A stretch of DNA of 64,000 nt from an uncultured Acidimicrobiaceae bacterium (GTDB lineage: Bacteria; Actinomycetota; Acidimicrobiia; Spongiisociales; SHLN01). The DNA is taken from the NCBI GenBank assembly GCA_947259275.1, contig CAMYMH010000009.1:1-64000 (forward strand), written 5' to 3'. Below are positions 1 through 7,192 of this stretch, piece after piece. The position numbers were made by a program, and so were the translations under genes. Positions within the stretch are counted from its first letter, which is position 1. The number at the start of each line of letters is the position of its first letter. The notes beneath the pieces are model-generated. The model ran no database searches. It was not told the DNA's origin and worked only from the letters and a program-made list of their open reading frames with translations.

Positions 1-51
1 GGCGTGCAAGCCTTCATCGAGAAACGCGAGGCCGATTTCTCCGGAGCCTGA
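1..51 (+). CDS. C-terminal end of a probable enoyl-CoA hydratase/isomerase (partial)
   Basis: Only the last 16 codons and a TGA stop lie in the window. The tail reads GVQAFIEKREADFSGA. Crotonase-fold enoyl-CoA hydratases commonly finish with a similar sequence (an E/G-x-x-AF-x-EKR-x-x-F segment). The match is short, so the family call is tentative. It is of interest because enoyl-CoA chemistry would fit the CoA-ester genes that begin at 2332, although the two are separated by about 2 kb and lie on different strands. Confidence 0.5.
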   Translation, partial: GVQAFIEKREADFSGA

Positions 52-583
52 CCCGACGAGGCCGCTGGAGGTCGGGAGATGTCCCTCGGAGTCCCTGGGT
101 GGCTGCATCTTGCCGGCCGCGTCGATTGCCAGCTACTCTGCGTCAGGGGTGGAGATCGACAGGCGAGCACATAAGTGCCGCTCTCGCGCACGGTGATCTT
201 GGGGCGATATCGCTCGTATTTGGTGATCGGCGCTCACTGGGCGGTCCGGGGAGGCGATAATGGTCTTCATGCCACATCGTGAGTTCGTTGATCCCGACCC
301 GCTACTCCGCGAGAAGTTGGAGGAGCGGCTACGAGAACTCGATGCGGAGTTCCCGGAACCGAGGTCCCGATACGGCGAGCGACAGTTCAGGCGAGCCAAG
401 CGCCGTTTGATGAGAGAGTTCCACGTCGCCCGGAACACAGCCTCATGGTTTGCCGCGGGCGACCACGGACGAGCCGAACTAGGTGTTGACCGATCAAGAC
501 GTGCCGGTATGCGTGGTTTCGGCATCGGCGTGTTATCACTCATAGCGAGTGATCCGCGTGCCCAACTCTGACCGCCCGCAGGC
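52..583. other. Gene-poor stretch with one doubtful small ORF
   Basis: Between the partial hydratase and the broken LPLTG gene only one small plus-strand reading frame (260-571) has any protein-like character. I see no tRNA, no clear terminator and no repeat array in the remainder. Confidence 0.5.
260..571 (+). CDS. Small hypothetical protein, uncertain
   Basis: A 103-codon frame starts with ATG preceded by GGGGAGG, a good ribosome-binding site. The first 65 or so residues are rich in alternating acidic and basic residues (REKLEERLRELDAEF, then RRAKRRLMREFHVAR) and would form amphipathic helices. The last third is Arg/Gly-rich and looks like out-of-frame GC-rich sequence, so the gene may be truncated or shifted near position 460. 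I do not recognise the family. It overlaps nothing else and runs toward the convergent LPLTG relic. Confidence 0.35.
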   Translation: MVFMPHREFVDPDPLLREKLEERLRELDAEFPEPRSRYGERQFRRAKRRLMREFHVARNTASWFAAGDHGRAELGVDRSRRAGMRGFGIGVLSLIASDPRAQL

Positions 584-1094
584 TCAATGTTCTCTACTCG
601 CCGCTGTCTTTCCCTGGCTCGACGCGAAGAGCATCGAGATACCGATCGCCAGCGCCCGACCAGCAACCAAAGCGACCGGGGTGACGTCGAGGCCCGTGAG
701 GGGAAGCGTCGCTGCATTCACCGCTACTACCACCCCGGCAGAATCGCCCGAGCATGTGACCCGGATCGAGGCTTCCGAGCCTTCCTGACCTCGCTCGCTC
801 CCGACGGCATGGCGGCACCGTGAATGTCACAGCGAACGAACCGTCGGTGTCGGCGGTCGCCGTTGCGATATCTTCGTTGTTGAAGGCGGCGACCACCTCG
901 GCACCAGCCGAGCACCCGGTGCCGGTGACGGTGATGGCGACATTCTCGGTAACGCCGGACTGAGGAGCCGGATCTTCGATTACGACCTGACCGAATGCTG
1001 CACCTGGCAACAACAGCAGGATCATGGTTGCTCCCAAGACTGATCCTCCGCACCAGCGGACGAGGGTTGAGTGATCGGGGGCGTTGCGGGTCAT
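584..1094 (-). pseudogene. Frameshifted LPLTG-anchored surface protein
   Basis: The start at 1094 follows AAGGAG and opens with a signal peptide (hydrophobic core ATMILLLLPGAAFG). An Ig-like segment follows (ITVTGTGCSAGAEVVAAF, then DGSFAVTFTVP). Between about 840 and 780 the reading frame must move by one base. The shifted frame then gives EASIRVTCSGDSAGVVVAVN, the motif LPLTG at 692-706, a hydrophobic stretch (ALVAGRALAIGISMLF) and a stop at 584-586. This is the layout of a sortase substrate. The same LPLTG signal is found in two intact genes at 34973-36548. Either the gene is decayed or the assembly has a one-base error. Unlike the other two, its tail carries few Arg/Lys residues. Confidence 0.7.
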
Positions 1095-1144
1095 GGAACT
1101 CCTTGCGGCCAGAGTATCTCGATTGCCGCCCGCCGAGGTGCCGG

Positions 1145-1182
1145 TCTCGCTCACTCCTCGAGATGATCGTTATTGAGCGAGA
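1145..1182. promoter_or_regulatory. Inverted repeat between divergent genes
   Basis: A perfect 9-bp inverted repeat, TCTCGCTCA (1145-1153) and TGAGCGAGA (1174-1182), has a 20-nt spacer. It lies between the LPLTG relic (leftward) and the DoxX-like gene (rightward). It could be an operator or a transcript hairpin. A partly similar sequence (CCTCGA, then CGTTAT, then GCGAGATC) recurs near 1994-2022 on the other side of the DoxX gene. Confidence 0.3.
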
Positions 1183-1284
1183 TCGGGGCGTTCTGGGGCG
1201 GTGGGTGCGGCCAGGAGCGGCCGCACTGCCAGTTTCCGAGAGTCGGCCTCTGATAGGTCGCTGGCAGCGATAGCGTTGCCCACC

Positions 1285-1803
1285 ATGGATCGAACCGCGT
1301 TCCAGGCGATCGATCGCCGGGTGACCCACTGGCTCGCAGAGCACGGGCTGATGCTCTTGCGCATCAGCATTGGCGTCATCTTCATTTGGTTCGGGGTGCT
1401 GAAGTTTTGGCCCGGTCTTAGCCCGGCCGATCAGCTTGCCACGGAGACGGTTGACCGGCTCTCCTTTGGCCTGATACCTGAAGGCCTCGCCCGTTTCCTG
1501 CTGGCAGTTCTCGAAACGGCGATCGGGATCGGGCTCGTTACCGGGAAGTTCATGCGCTTCACCTTGCTGCTGCTGATCGGGCAGATGCTCGGAACCGTGA
1601 CACCGTTGATTCTGTTTCCGGAGTTGACCTGGTCGCACCTGTTTGTGCCGACGCTCGAAGGCCAGTACATCCTCAAGAACATCGTGCTGGTGTCGGCCGC
1701 ACTCACGATCGGGGCATCGGTTCGTGGCGGCGGCCTGGTCGACGATCCCGAGGTCCTGGATGCAATGGACGAGTGGCCAGGCAGATCCCGCAATCGGCTC
1801 TAG
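1285..1803 (+). CDS. DoxX-like integral membrane protein
   Basis: The product has about 172 residues with four predicted membrane segments: LLRISIGVIFIWFGVLKF, FLLAVLETAIGIGLVTG, FTLLLLIGQMLGTVTPLIL and ILKNIVLVSAALTIGA. The first helix ending in WFGVLKFWPG and the four-helix layout match the DoxX/DUF417-type family, whose members are often linked to redox or membrane stress. I chose the ATG at 1285 (MDRTAF) because the frame upstream (from 1201) is Arg/Ser-rich and not protein-like; no strong ribosome-binding site decides it. No operon partner is visible. The exact function is unknown. Confidence 0.7.
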   Translation: MDRTAFQAIDRRVTHWLAEHGLMLLRISIGVIFIWFGVLKFWPGLSPADQLATETVDRLSFGLIPEGLARFLLAVLETAIGIGLVTGKFMRFTLLLLIGQMLGTVTPLILFPELTWSHLFVPTLEGQYILKNIVLVSAALTIGASVRGGGLVDDPEVLDAMDEWPGRSRNRL

Positions 1804-2331
1804 CTGTGCCGTTGTCGAGGCCGAAACGAACGCCAGCAGCGCAGCCTTTCTCGTTACGGCGAGTTGGGCGCTCAGCCAGATCCAAACCGATCCCGCGGTT
1901 GGGCGGCATCGCAAACGTGACGTATATGCCCTCACGCCCGGTGGTCGGCCAGTGCTCGGAGAACCGAGCAGGAGGTGCCGTTATCGGACATTCCTCGAAC
2001 TGCTCGTTATGGCGCGAGATCAGGATGATCTGTGCTGGCCGTCTGGCGCGTAGACGTCCGAGTAGTGCGCCCGTCGGTCACGACCTGCTGTGACGATCAG
2101 AACTTGGGGCATTCCTTCGGCTCGGCGTTGCTGTGCCGACCCTCCCCGCCATGAGCGCAGCATGCAACGCAACAAGTGCATCGAAGCATGCCCTCGGACT
2201 CTCCAGTGGCCCCACCCTGTCATGTCCGCCGGTCCCGCAACCGGCCAACCCAAGAAAGGGGTTGACACATAAGAGCTTCAATCGGCGCTCGCACGGAAAG
2301 CCACGCTTCATAGTCTGCGGTGCGTACCTGC
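1804..2331. other. Intergenic stretch without a supported gene
   Basis: About 530 bases contain only short overlapping frames of Arg/Ser/Pro-rich composition on both strands, typical of noncoding GC-rich DNA. I see no tRNA or clear hairpin terminator. A sequence near 1994-2022 resembles the region around 1155-1190, which suggests an old small duplication around the DoxX-like gene. Confidence 0.5.
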
Positions 2332-3480
2332 CTAGCCCGGTTCGGTCGGGGCTTGTTCGCCCATGACCTCGCCGAGGACCTCGTCGGTGTGCTCGCCGAG
2401 AGCGGGGGCCGGGCGCGGTATGTGGCCGGCGTGCAGTGGCCCGTGGACGATCCGGTAGCTCCCTTCCGGAGCATCGACCTCAGTCACCAACCCGGTTTCC
2501 TGAGCGTAGGGCGATCCCATCGCTTGCAGGACGGTGTTGAGACGTGCGTGAGGCACGCCGGTGGCTTGCAGGCGGGCCACCACCTCCTCGGTTGTGAAGC
2601 CGGCCACCGCGGCCTCGACGGCCTCGTCGACCTGGGAGCGGGACTCGGTGCGCTGGTGGTTGGTCGCCAACCGCTCATCACCCGCCAGGTGTTCCAGGCC
2701 GATCGCCTCGCAAAGAGGCGGCCAGAACTTATCGCCGAGCGCAGCGATCACCACCCAACCGTCCCGGGTGGCGAAGGCACGATAGGGGACGATGTTCGGG
2801 TGCCCGGATCCGACCGCCACCGGATCGACGCCGGTGGCCGCCGGCCCGGTCGCCATGTACACGAGCAGTGACATCGCCGAATCCAACAGCGGGGCCTCAA
2901 CGTGGCGTCCCTGGCCATCCCGCAATCGGGCCGAATAGGCGGCCACGCCGCCGATGGCTCCCCACAGGCCGGCCGCCAGGTCGGTGATGGCCACCCCCGC
3001 CCGGGCCGGTGCACCGTGCGCTTCTCCCGTAATCGACATGATTCCGCTCTCGGCCTGGGCGATCAGGTCGAAGGAGCCGTCGGCGGCCCGGGAACTGCTC
3101 CTGGCGTACCCGGAGATGGTGACGATGACCAGTCGGGGATGACGGGCCAGCAGCTCGTCGGGCTCCAGCCCGAGCTTGCGGGCCGCCGCCGGCCGGTAGT
3201 TCTCGATCACGATGTCGGCCGTGTCGAGCAGGGCATGAAGCGACCTGGTCCCACTCTCGGTCTTGAGGTCAAGCACGATGCCCCGTTTATCCGTGTTGAG
3301 CGATGAGAAGTACAGCGAGCGGCCGTTGACGAACGGTCCGATGCCGCGGCCGACATCGCCGTCGGGTGGCTCGACCTTGATGACGTCCGCCCCCATCTCG
3401 GCCAGCACCTGGGCTGCGTATGGCCCGGCCAGGACTCGGGAGAGATCGACCACCCGGACTCCTTCCAGCAGGCCGCTCAT
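2332..3480 (-). CDS. Family III CoA transferase (CaiB/BaiF)
   Basis: The 382-residue protein belongs to the family III CoA transferases, which move CoA between carboxylic acids. N-terminal hallmarks are LLEGVRVVDLSRVLAGPYAAQ, LAEMGADVIKVEPP and LNTDKRGIVLDL. A central LRDGQGRHVEAPLLDSAMSL and a C-terminal PAPALGEHTDEVL are also typical. Length is normal for the family. It is the last gene of a four-gene minus-strand unit and overlaps the MmgE/PrpD gene by 4 bases (ATGA). By context it may activate the free acid used by the lyase and dehydrogenase upstream; the substrate cannot be read from the sequence. Confidence 0.9.
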   Translation of the reverse strand: MSGLLEGVRVVDLSRVLAGPYAAQVLAEMGADVIKVEPPDGDVGRGIGPFVNGRSLYFSSLNTDKRGIVLDLKTESGTRSLHALLDTADIVIENYRPAAARKLGLEPDELLARHPRLVIVTISGYARSSSRAADGSFDLIAQAESGIMSITGEAHGAPARAGVAITDLAAGLWGAIGGVAAYSARLRDGQGRHVEAPLLDSAMSLLVYMATGPAATGVDPVAVGSGHPNIVPYRAFATRDGWVVIAALGDKFWPPLCEAIGLEHLAGDERLATNHQRTESRSQVDEAVEAAVAGFTTEEVVARLQATGVPHARLNTVLQAMGSPYAQETGLVTEVDAPEGSYRIVHGPLHAGHIPRPAPALGEHTDEVLGEVMGEQAPTEPG

Positions 3481-4613
3481 GTCCGCTCCAGCAGTTGCAG
3501 GACTTCGGAGGCGGGGCGAGCGGGATCGGCGAGTACTCCTTCCACGACACCGTCGGACAACTGCTGCACCTTGGCCGCGAGCTGGGCGGCTGTCATCGGG
3601 TGCTGAGGCGAGCCGAGGGCGGCCGCCACCTCGAACGAAGCGGATTCACTCGAGAAGACTGCCGCGGATTCGCCGAGCCGATCATCCAGTTGCACCGTGA
3701 TGCGGCGGGCTAGGGATCGGGCCGCCGCGTCGACCGTGAGGAAATCGTTCACGCCCGGTGACCCGTAGAGCAGCGTGAAGGCGGTTGTGTAGGGAATCGA
3801 GAACTTGGCTTCGAGTCCGGTGGCGACGTCGTCGAGCGGAGCCGCCTGGCGAGAACGCGGGTGCACCACGATCTTCGCCGGTGCCGACGGGTCGAAATCG
3901 CCGGATTTCGAGGCCTGCTCGGCGGCCTCGATGGCGGAGTGCGTCTGTAGGCAGCACGGGAAGGCTTTGATCCAGTTCGACGTTACGGCGGGATCATCAG
4001 GATCCGGTTGGGCCCAGCCAGCGCCATAGGCATCCGAATATCCCCGACGGATCGCACCGCTGGTGGTGGCGCCCCTGGATGAGAGCCGAGCCCCCTCCAC
4101 TCCCTGGGCGGCGGCCATGCCGACCTGGAGTGACTTGCCGGCGGTGCCGAAGGCGGCCCGCAGGCCGCCGGCGCCGAGAACGGCCAGCAGCTGGGCGGTG
4201 GCGGTTTCGGCTTGGTTGAGGTCGAGCAGAAACGCCGCCGCGGTGGCCGCTCCTACCGTTCCGGTGACCGCGGTCGGGTGCCAGCCTCGCTCGTAGAGCT
4301 GCGGGTGGCCTGCCCTGGCCAGCGCCGCCATCGCCTCGAAGCCGGCGGCGTAGGCGTCGAGCACGTCGCCGATGGTGGCGCCGACTTCGGCTCCAACCGA
4401 GAGGGCGGCAGGGGCAGTCGGAGCACTGAGGTGGGAGAGGCCGGGGGCATAGGTGTCATCGAAGTCCAGTACATGGCCGGCGGTGCCGAGCCAGGCCGCC
4501 CGCCGGGTGTCGCCGACCGTCCGGGCGGCGACGGCGGCTGGTTCGGCCCGGCCGCCATAGGCGCAAGCCAGCCAATCGAGGAAGGCGATCGTGTATCCGG
4601 TCTCTTCGATCAT
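3477..4613 (-). CDS. MmgE/PrpD family protein
   Basis: The 378-residue product matches the MmgE/PrpD family, which includes 2-methylcitrate dehydratase and cis-aconitate decarboxylase. Seen in order: an N-terminal helical domain with DTRRAAWLGTAGHVLDFDDTY, followed by LSAPTAPAALSVGAEVG, and the family-typical ERGWHPTAVTGTVGAA. The C-terminal third (HPRSRQAAPLDD and KFSIPYTTAFTLLYG) matches the lid domain. At 378 residues it is shorter than the usual 450 or so, mostly at the N-terminus. It sits between the dehydrogenase and the CoA transferase. Given the neighbours it could be a hydro-lyase or isomerase for a C5 or C6 di/tricarboxylate; this is inference. Confidence 0.85.
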   Translation of the reverse strand: MIEETGYTIAFLDWLACAYGGRAEPAAVAARTVGDTRRAAWLGTAGHVLDFDDTYAPGLSHLSAPTAPAALSVGAEVGATIGDVLDAYAAGFEAMAALARAGHPQLYERGWHPTAVTGTVGAATAAAFLLDLNQAETATAQLLAVLGAGGLRAAFGTAGKSLQVGMAAAQGVEGARLSSRGATTSGAIRRGYSDAYGAGWAQPDPDDPAVTSNWIKAFPCCLQTHSAIEAAEQASKSGDFDPSAPAKIVVHPRSRQAAPLDDVATGLEAKFSIPYTTAFTLLYGSPGVNDFLTVDAAARSLARRITVQLDDRLGESAAVFSSESASFEVAAALGSPQHPMTAAQLAAKVQQLSDGVVEGVLADPARPASEVLQLLERT

Positions 4614-4624
4614 GTGCTCCAGGT

Positions 4625-6238
4625 CTAGTCCACTTGGTTGAGCAGTCCCCGGGCGATCACCCGCAGCGCCAGGACTTCCTCGGTTCCTTCGAAGATGGAG
4701 AGGACCCGGGCGTCGACGAAGAGGCGGCTAATCGGGTACTCCTCGGCGTAGCCGTAGCCCCCGTGCAGCTGCATGGCGTCGCGGGTGATCTCCTCGGCGG
4801 CGCGCGACGCTAGTGCCTTGGCCATCGCCGCCTCGACCTCTCCGCGGCCCGCTGAGAGCAAACCGGCGGAGTGGTAGGTGAGTTGACGGTTGGCCTGGAT
4901 CCGGGCAGCCATTCGGGCCAGCGATGCCCGGGTGAGGCCAAATTCCAGCAGCGGGCGCGAGAAGACCCTCCGCGACCGGCTGTAGGCGAGCGCGTCGTCG
5001 AAGGCGGCCTGCATGACGCCGACCGCCCGGGCGGCGGTTTGCAGCCGCCCCGACGCGAACGCACCCATTTGCAGGTAGAAGCCCCGGTTGAGGCCGCCGT
5101 TCCCTCCGATGAGGGCGTCGACCGATACCGCGTAGTCCTCGAAGACGAGCTCGAAGCTGTGGAGTCCCCGATACCCGATGGTGGCGATAGCCCGGCCACT
5201 GAGGGTGCCGCCTCCCGGCTGGGTGATCGTGAACTCGTGGCCGCTGAAAGCCGGCTTCTCGATCACGAACAGCGAAAGGCCCCGCGCTCCGGCCGCTGGG
5301 TCGGGATCGGTCCGGGCCAGGGTCATCAGCAACTCCGCCCGCCCGGCAAAAGTCGCCCACGTCTTGGTCCCCGTGAGGACGAAGTGATCTCCATCCCGGC
5401 GGGCCGACATGCGCAGCCCGGCCACGTCCGAGCCGTGGTCCGGCTCGGTGACCGACACCGCCACCATCTGTTCGCCGGCCGCTATCGAGGGGAGCCAGCG
5501 CGCCTTCTGGTCTGGGGTGCCACCCTCCAAGAGCGCGGTAACCAGAATCTCCGGCCGGGTCAACAACGAGCCGGCCATCAGCGATGCCCGGGACAGCTCC
5601 TCGGTGGCGACCGCCATAGCCAGGCTGCCGATCCGGGCTTGGAGAAACCCGCCGTGCTCCGCCGGTATCGACATCCCGAAGGCACCCAATTCCGCCATGC
5701 CGGTGATCACCTCCTCCGGAACGTCGAAGTCGTGGCGGTGCACCTCGGCGGCGTGGGGAAACACCTTCTCGTCGGCAAACCTCCTGAAGGTGTCGGCCAC
5801 CAATGCCACCTCGTCGTCGAGGTGGCGGGGGCCGGTGCCGGTGACGCCAAAGGATGCAACCACCTCGTCGATCACCGCTGGGTCCGATCCGGATTGCAGG
5901 GCCCGGTCGCACCCACCGCCCCTGAGGTCGTCGTCGAGGCCGAGCCGGTCGAGCCGCCCGTCGATTCGGGTCCGGGCGGAGCGGAGCAGGTCGGCGAGTG
6001 CCATCCGGCCCAGCAGCTCCTCGGTCGGTCCGGCGGCGGCGTACTCCACGATGCGGGATGCTGCCGATGCTTCGGCCGCCAGGAATGCGAGGTGGTAGGT
6101 AGCCTCCTGGTCCCGGTCGAGCAGATCGGTTGAAACTCGACCGTCGCGCCTGTCCTGCCGGGCGATGTGCCGGGTGGCGGCCGCAACCGCGCCGGCCATC
6201 CGAGCGGTTGACTCCGTCGCGTCGTGGCCCCAGCTCAC
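4625..6238 (-). CDS. Acyl-CoA dehydrogenase with N-terminal extension, (2S)-methylsuccinyl-CoA dehydrogenase-like
   Basis: The protein has 537 residues, against about 380 for ordinary acyl-CoA dehydrogenases. The extra part, about residues 1-150, is a helical domain (DQEATYHLAFLAAEASAASRI). The ACAD core follows: ELGAFGMSIPAEHGG, the FAD-binding VSVTEPDHGSDVAGL, TGTKTWATFAG, and near the C-terminus MQLHGGYGYAEEYPISRLF and SIFEGTEEV with the probable catalytic Glu. Methylsuccinyl-CoA dehydrogenases of the ethylmalonyl-CoA pathway are known for such an N-terminal extension and oxidise methylsuccinyl-CoA to mesaconyl-CoA. The mesaconyl-CoA transferase across the divergent promoter supports this. 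The ACAD call is firm and the substrate is inferred. It overlaps the lyase gene by 4 bases. Confidence 0.85.
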   Translation of the reverse strand: MSWGHDATESTARMAGAVAAATRHIARQDRRDGRVSTDLLDRDQEATYHLAFLAAEASAASRIVEYAAAGPTEELLGRMALADLLRSARTRIDGRLDRLGLDDDLRGGGCDRALQSGSDPAVIDEVVASFGVTGTGPRHLDDEVALVADTFRRFADEKVFPHAAEVHRHDFDVPEEVITGMAELGAFGMSIPAEHGGFLQARIGSLAMAVATEELSRASLMAGSLLTRPEILVTALLEGGTPDQKARWLPSIAAGEQMVAVSVTEPDHGSDVAGLRMSARRDGDHFVLTGTKTWATFAGRAELLMTLARTDPDPAAGARGLSLFVIEKPAFSGHEFTITQPGGGTLSGRAIATIGYRGLHSFELVFEDYAVSVDALIGGNGGLNRGFYLQMGAFASGRLQTAARAVGVMQAAFDDALAYSRSRRVFSRPLLEFGLTRASLARMAARIQANRQLTYHSAGLLSAGRGEVEAAMAKALASRAAEEITRDAMQLHGGYGYAEEYPISRLFVDARVLSIFEGTEEVLALRVIARGLLNQVD

Positions 6239-7095
6239 TGGCCGCTCGCTCCCCCCGCATCCGCCTTCTCCAGCAGCCGGCGAGCCACCCGCACCACGGC
6301 CTCATCGACCATGTGCCCGGCTTCGTCGGTGACGGCGCCCCGACCCTTCGCCAGCGCAGCATCGTACAAATCGACCAGTCGCTGCGCCCGGGCCACCGCC
6401 TCCGGGGAGGGGCTGAAGACGTGATTGAAAACCGGCACCTGGGCGGGGTGAATTGCCGGCCTGCTCCCGAACCCGAGTGCCGCCAGTGCCCCGGTCTCGT
6501 TGGTGAGCGCCTCGAGATCCTGGAAGTTCGGCGAAACCGGGCCGAGCGGGGGCTCGAGTCCGGCTGCCGCCGATGCCACCACCACCTGCATGCGGAGGGG
6601 AAGGAGGGCGGTGGCATCGCTCGGGTCGATGCCGAGCTCGGCGCTGAGGTCGAGCTCGCCGATCATGAGCTGACGCACTCTCCGGCATGCGGCCAGCTCA
6701 CCGACTGTGAGCAGGCCGGAGGCGGTCTCGATGATGGGCAGGATGGCGATCCGACCACCGTCCTCGCGGGCGTCCAATAGGTCGGCCGCCCGCTCCAGCT
6801 CCTGGGCGGCAGAGACCTTGGGAAGCATGATTCCGGTTATCCCGGGGCCGGCCACTGCCCGCACATCGTCCTCGAACAGGGGGCCGGGATGGTTGACCCG
6901 AACCCACACATCCGGGGAAGGCGGCGCGATTCGGGCCGTCCACTCGGCGGCGGTTTGGCGTGCGTGTGCCTTGGCGGAGGGGGCCACCGCATCCTCGAGA
7001 TCCAGAATCAAAGCGTCGGCGCCCCGGGAGGCGGCTTTGGCCAGCATGTCGGTTCGATCGCCCGGGACGAACAGGAAGCTGCGAGCTGAGCCCAT
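6235..7095 (-). CDS. HpcH/HpaI-type CoA-ester lyase (citramalyl-/beta-methylmalyl-CoA lyase family)
   Basis: The 286-residue protein is a CitE-like TIM-barrel lyase. Visible motifs are RSFLFVPGDRTDMLAKA, ADALILDLEDAV (acidic metal ligand), WVRVNHPG, GIMLPKVSAAQEL, IAILPIIETASGLL (catalytic Glu) and QLMIGELDLSAELGID. FGSRPAIHPAQVPVFNHVF ends the barrel. Members cleave malyl-CoA, beta-methylmalyl-CoA or citramalyl-CoA to acyl-CoA plus glyoxylate or pyruvate. It is the first gene of the minus-strand unit, 98 bases from the divergent transferase. Together with that transferase it would allow interconversion of propionyl-CoA plus glyoxylate with pyruvate plus acetyl-CoA, provided a mesaconyl-CoA hydratase exists elsewhere. 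Confidence 0.85.
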   Translation of the reverse strand: MGSARSFLFVPGDRTDMLAKAASRGADALILDLEDAVAPSAKAHARQTAAEWTARIAPPSPDVWVRVNHPGPLFEDDVRAVAGPGITGIMLPKVSAAQELERAADLLDAREDGGRIAILPIIETASGLLTVGELAACRRVRQLMIGELDLSAELGIDPSDATALLPLRMQVVVASAAAGLEPPLGPVSPNFQDLEALTNETGALAALGFGSRPAIHPAQVPVFNHVFSPSPEAVARAQRLVDLYDAALAKGRGAVTDEAGHMVDEAVVRVARRLLEKADAGGASGQ

Positions 7096-7192
7096 GCCGA
7101 TGTCTCCTTCTCCCCACCGGCCTACTTTGTAGCACGATCTGGCCGGTCAGACCGTGCCGGTACAATCCGGCCGAAACTCGGAAGAGGAGCCG
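7096..7192. promoter_or_regulatory. Divergent promoter region of the CoA-ester units
   Basis: The 97 bases separate the start codons of the lyase (leftward) and the mesaconyl-CoA transferase (rightward), so both promoters must lie here. A possible -10 for the rightward gene is TACAAT at 7161-7166. A small palindrome, CTACTTTGTAG at about 7122-7132, could serve as a leftward -10 or an operator. GAAGAGGAG just before 7193 is the ribosome-binding site of the rightward gene. Promoter elements were read by eye only. Confidence 0.4.

Noticed and set aside
727-1935. Long minus-strand open frame (about 400 codons) across the DoxX-like gene
   Set aside because: It is Arg/Gln/His-rich without domain pattern and is antisense to a clear membrane protein; its left end is an out-of-frame reading of the LPLTG relic.
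4871-6133. 420-codon plus-strand open frame inside the acyl-CoA dehydrogenase gene
   Set aside because: Antisense shadow in GC-rich DNA; the minus strand encodes an unmistakable flavoprotein with all motifs.
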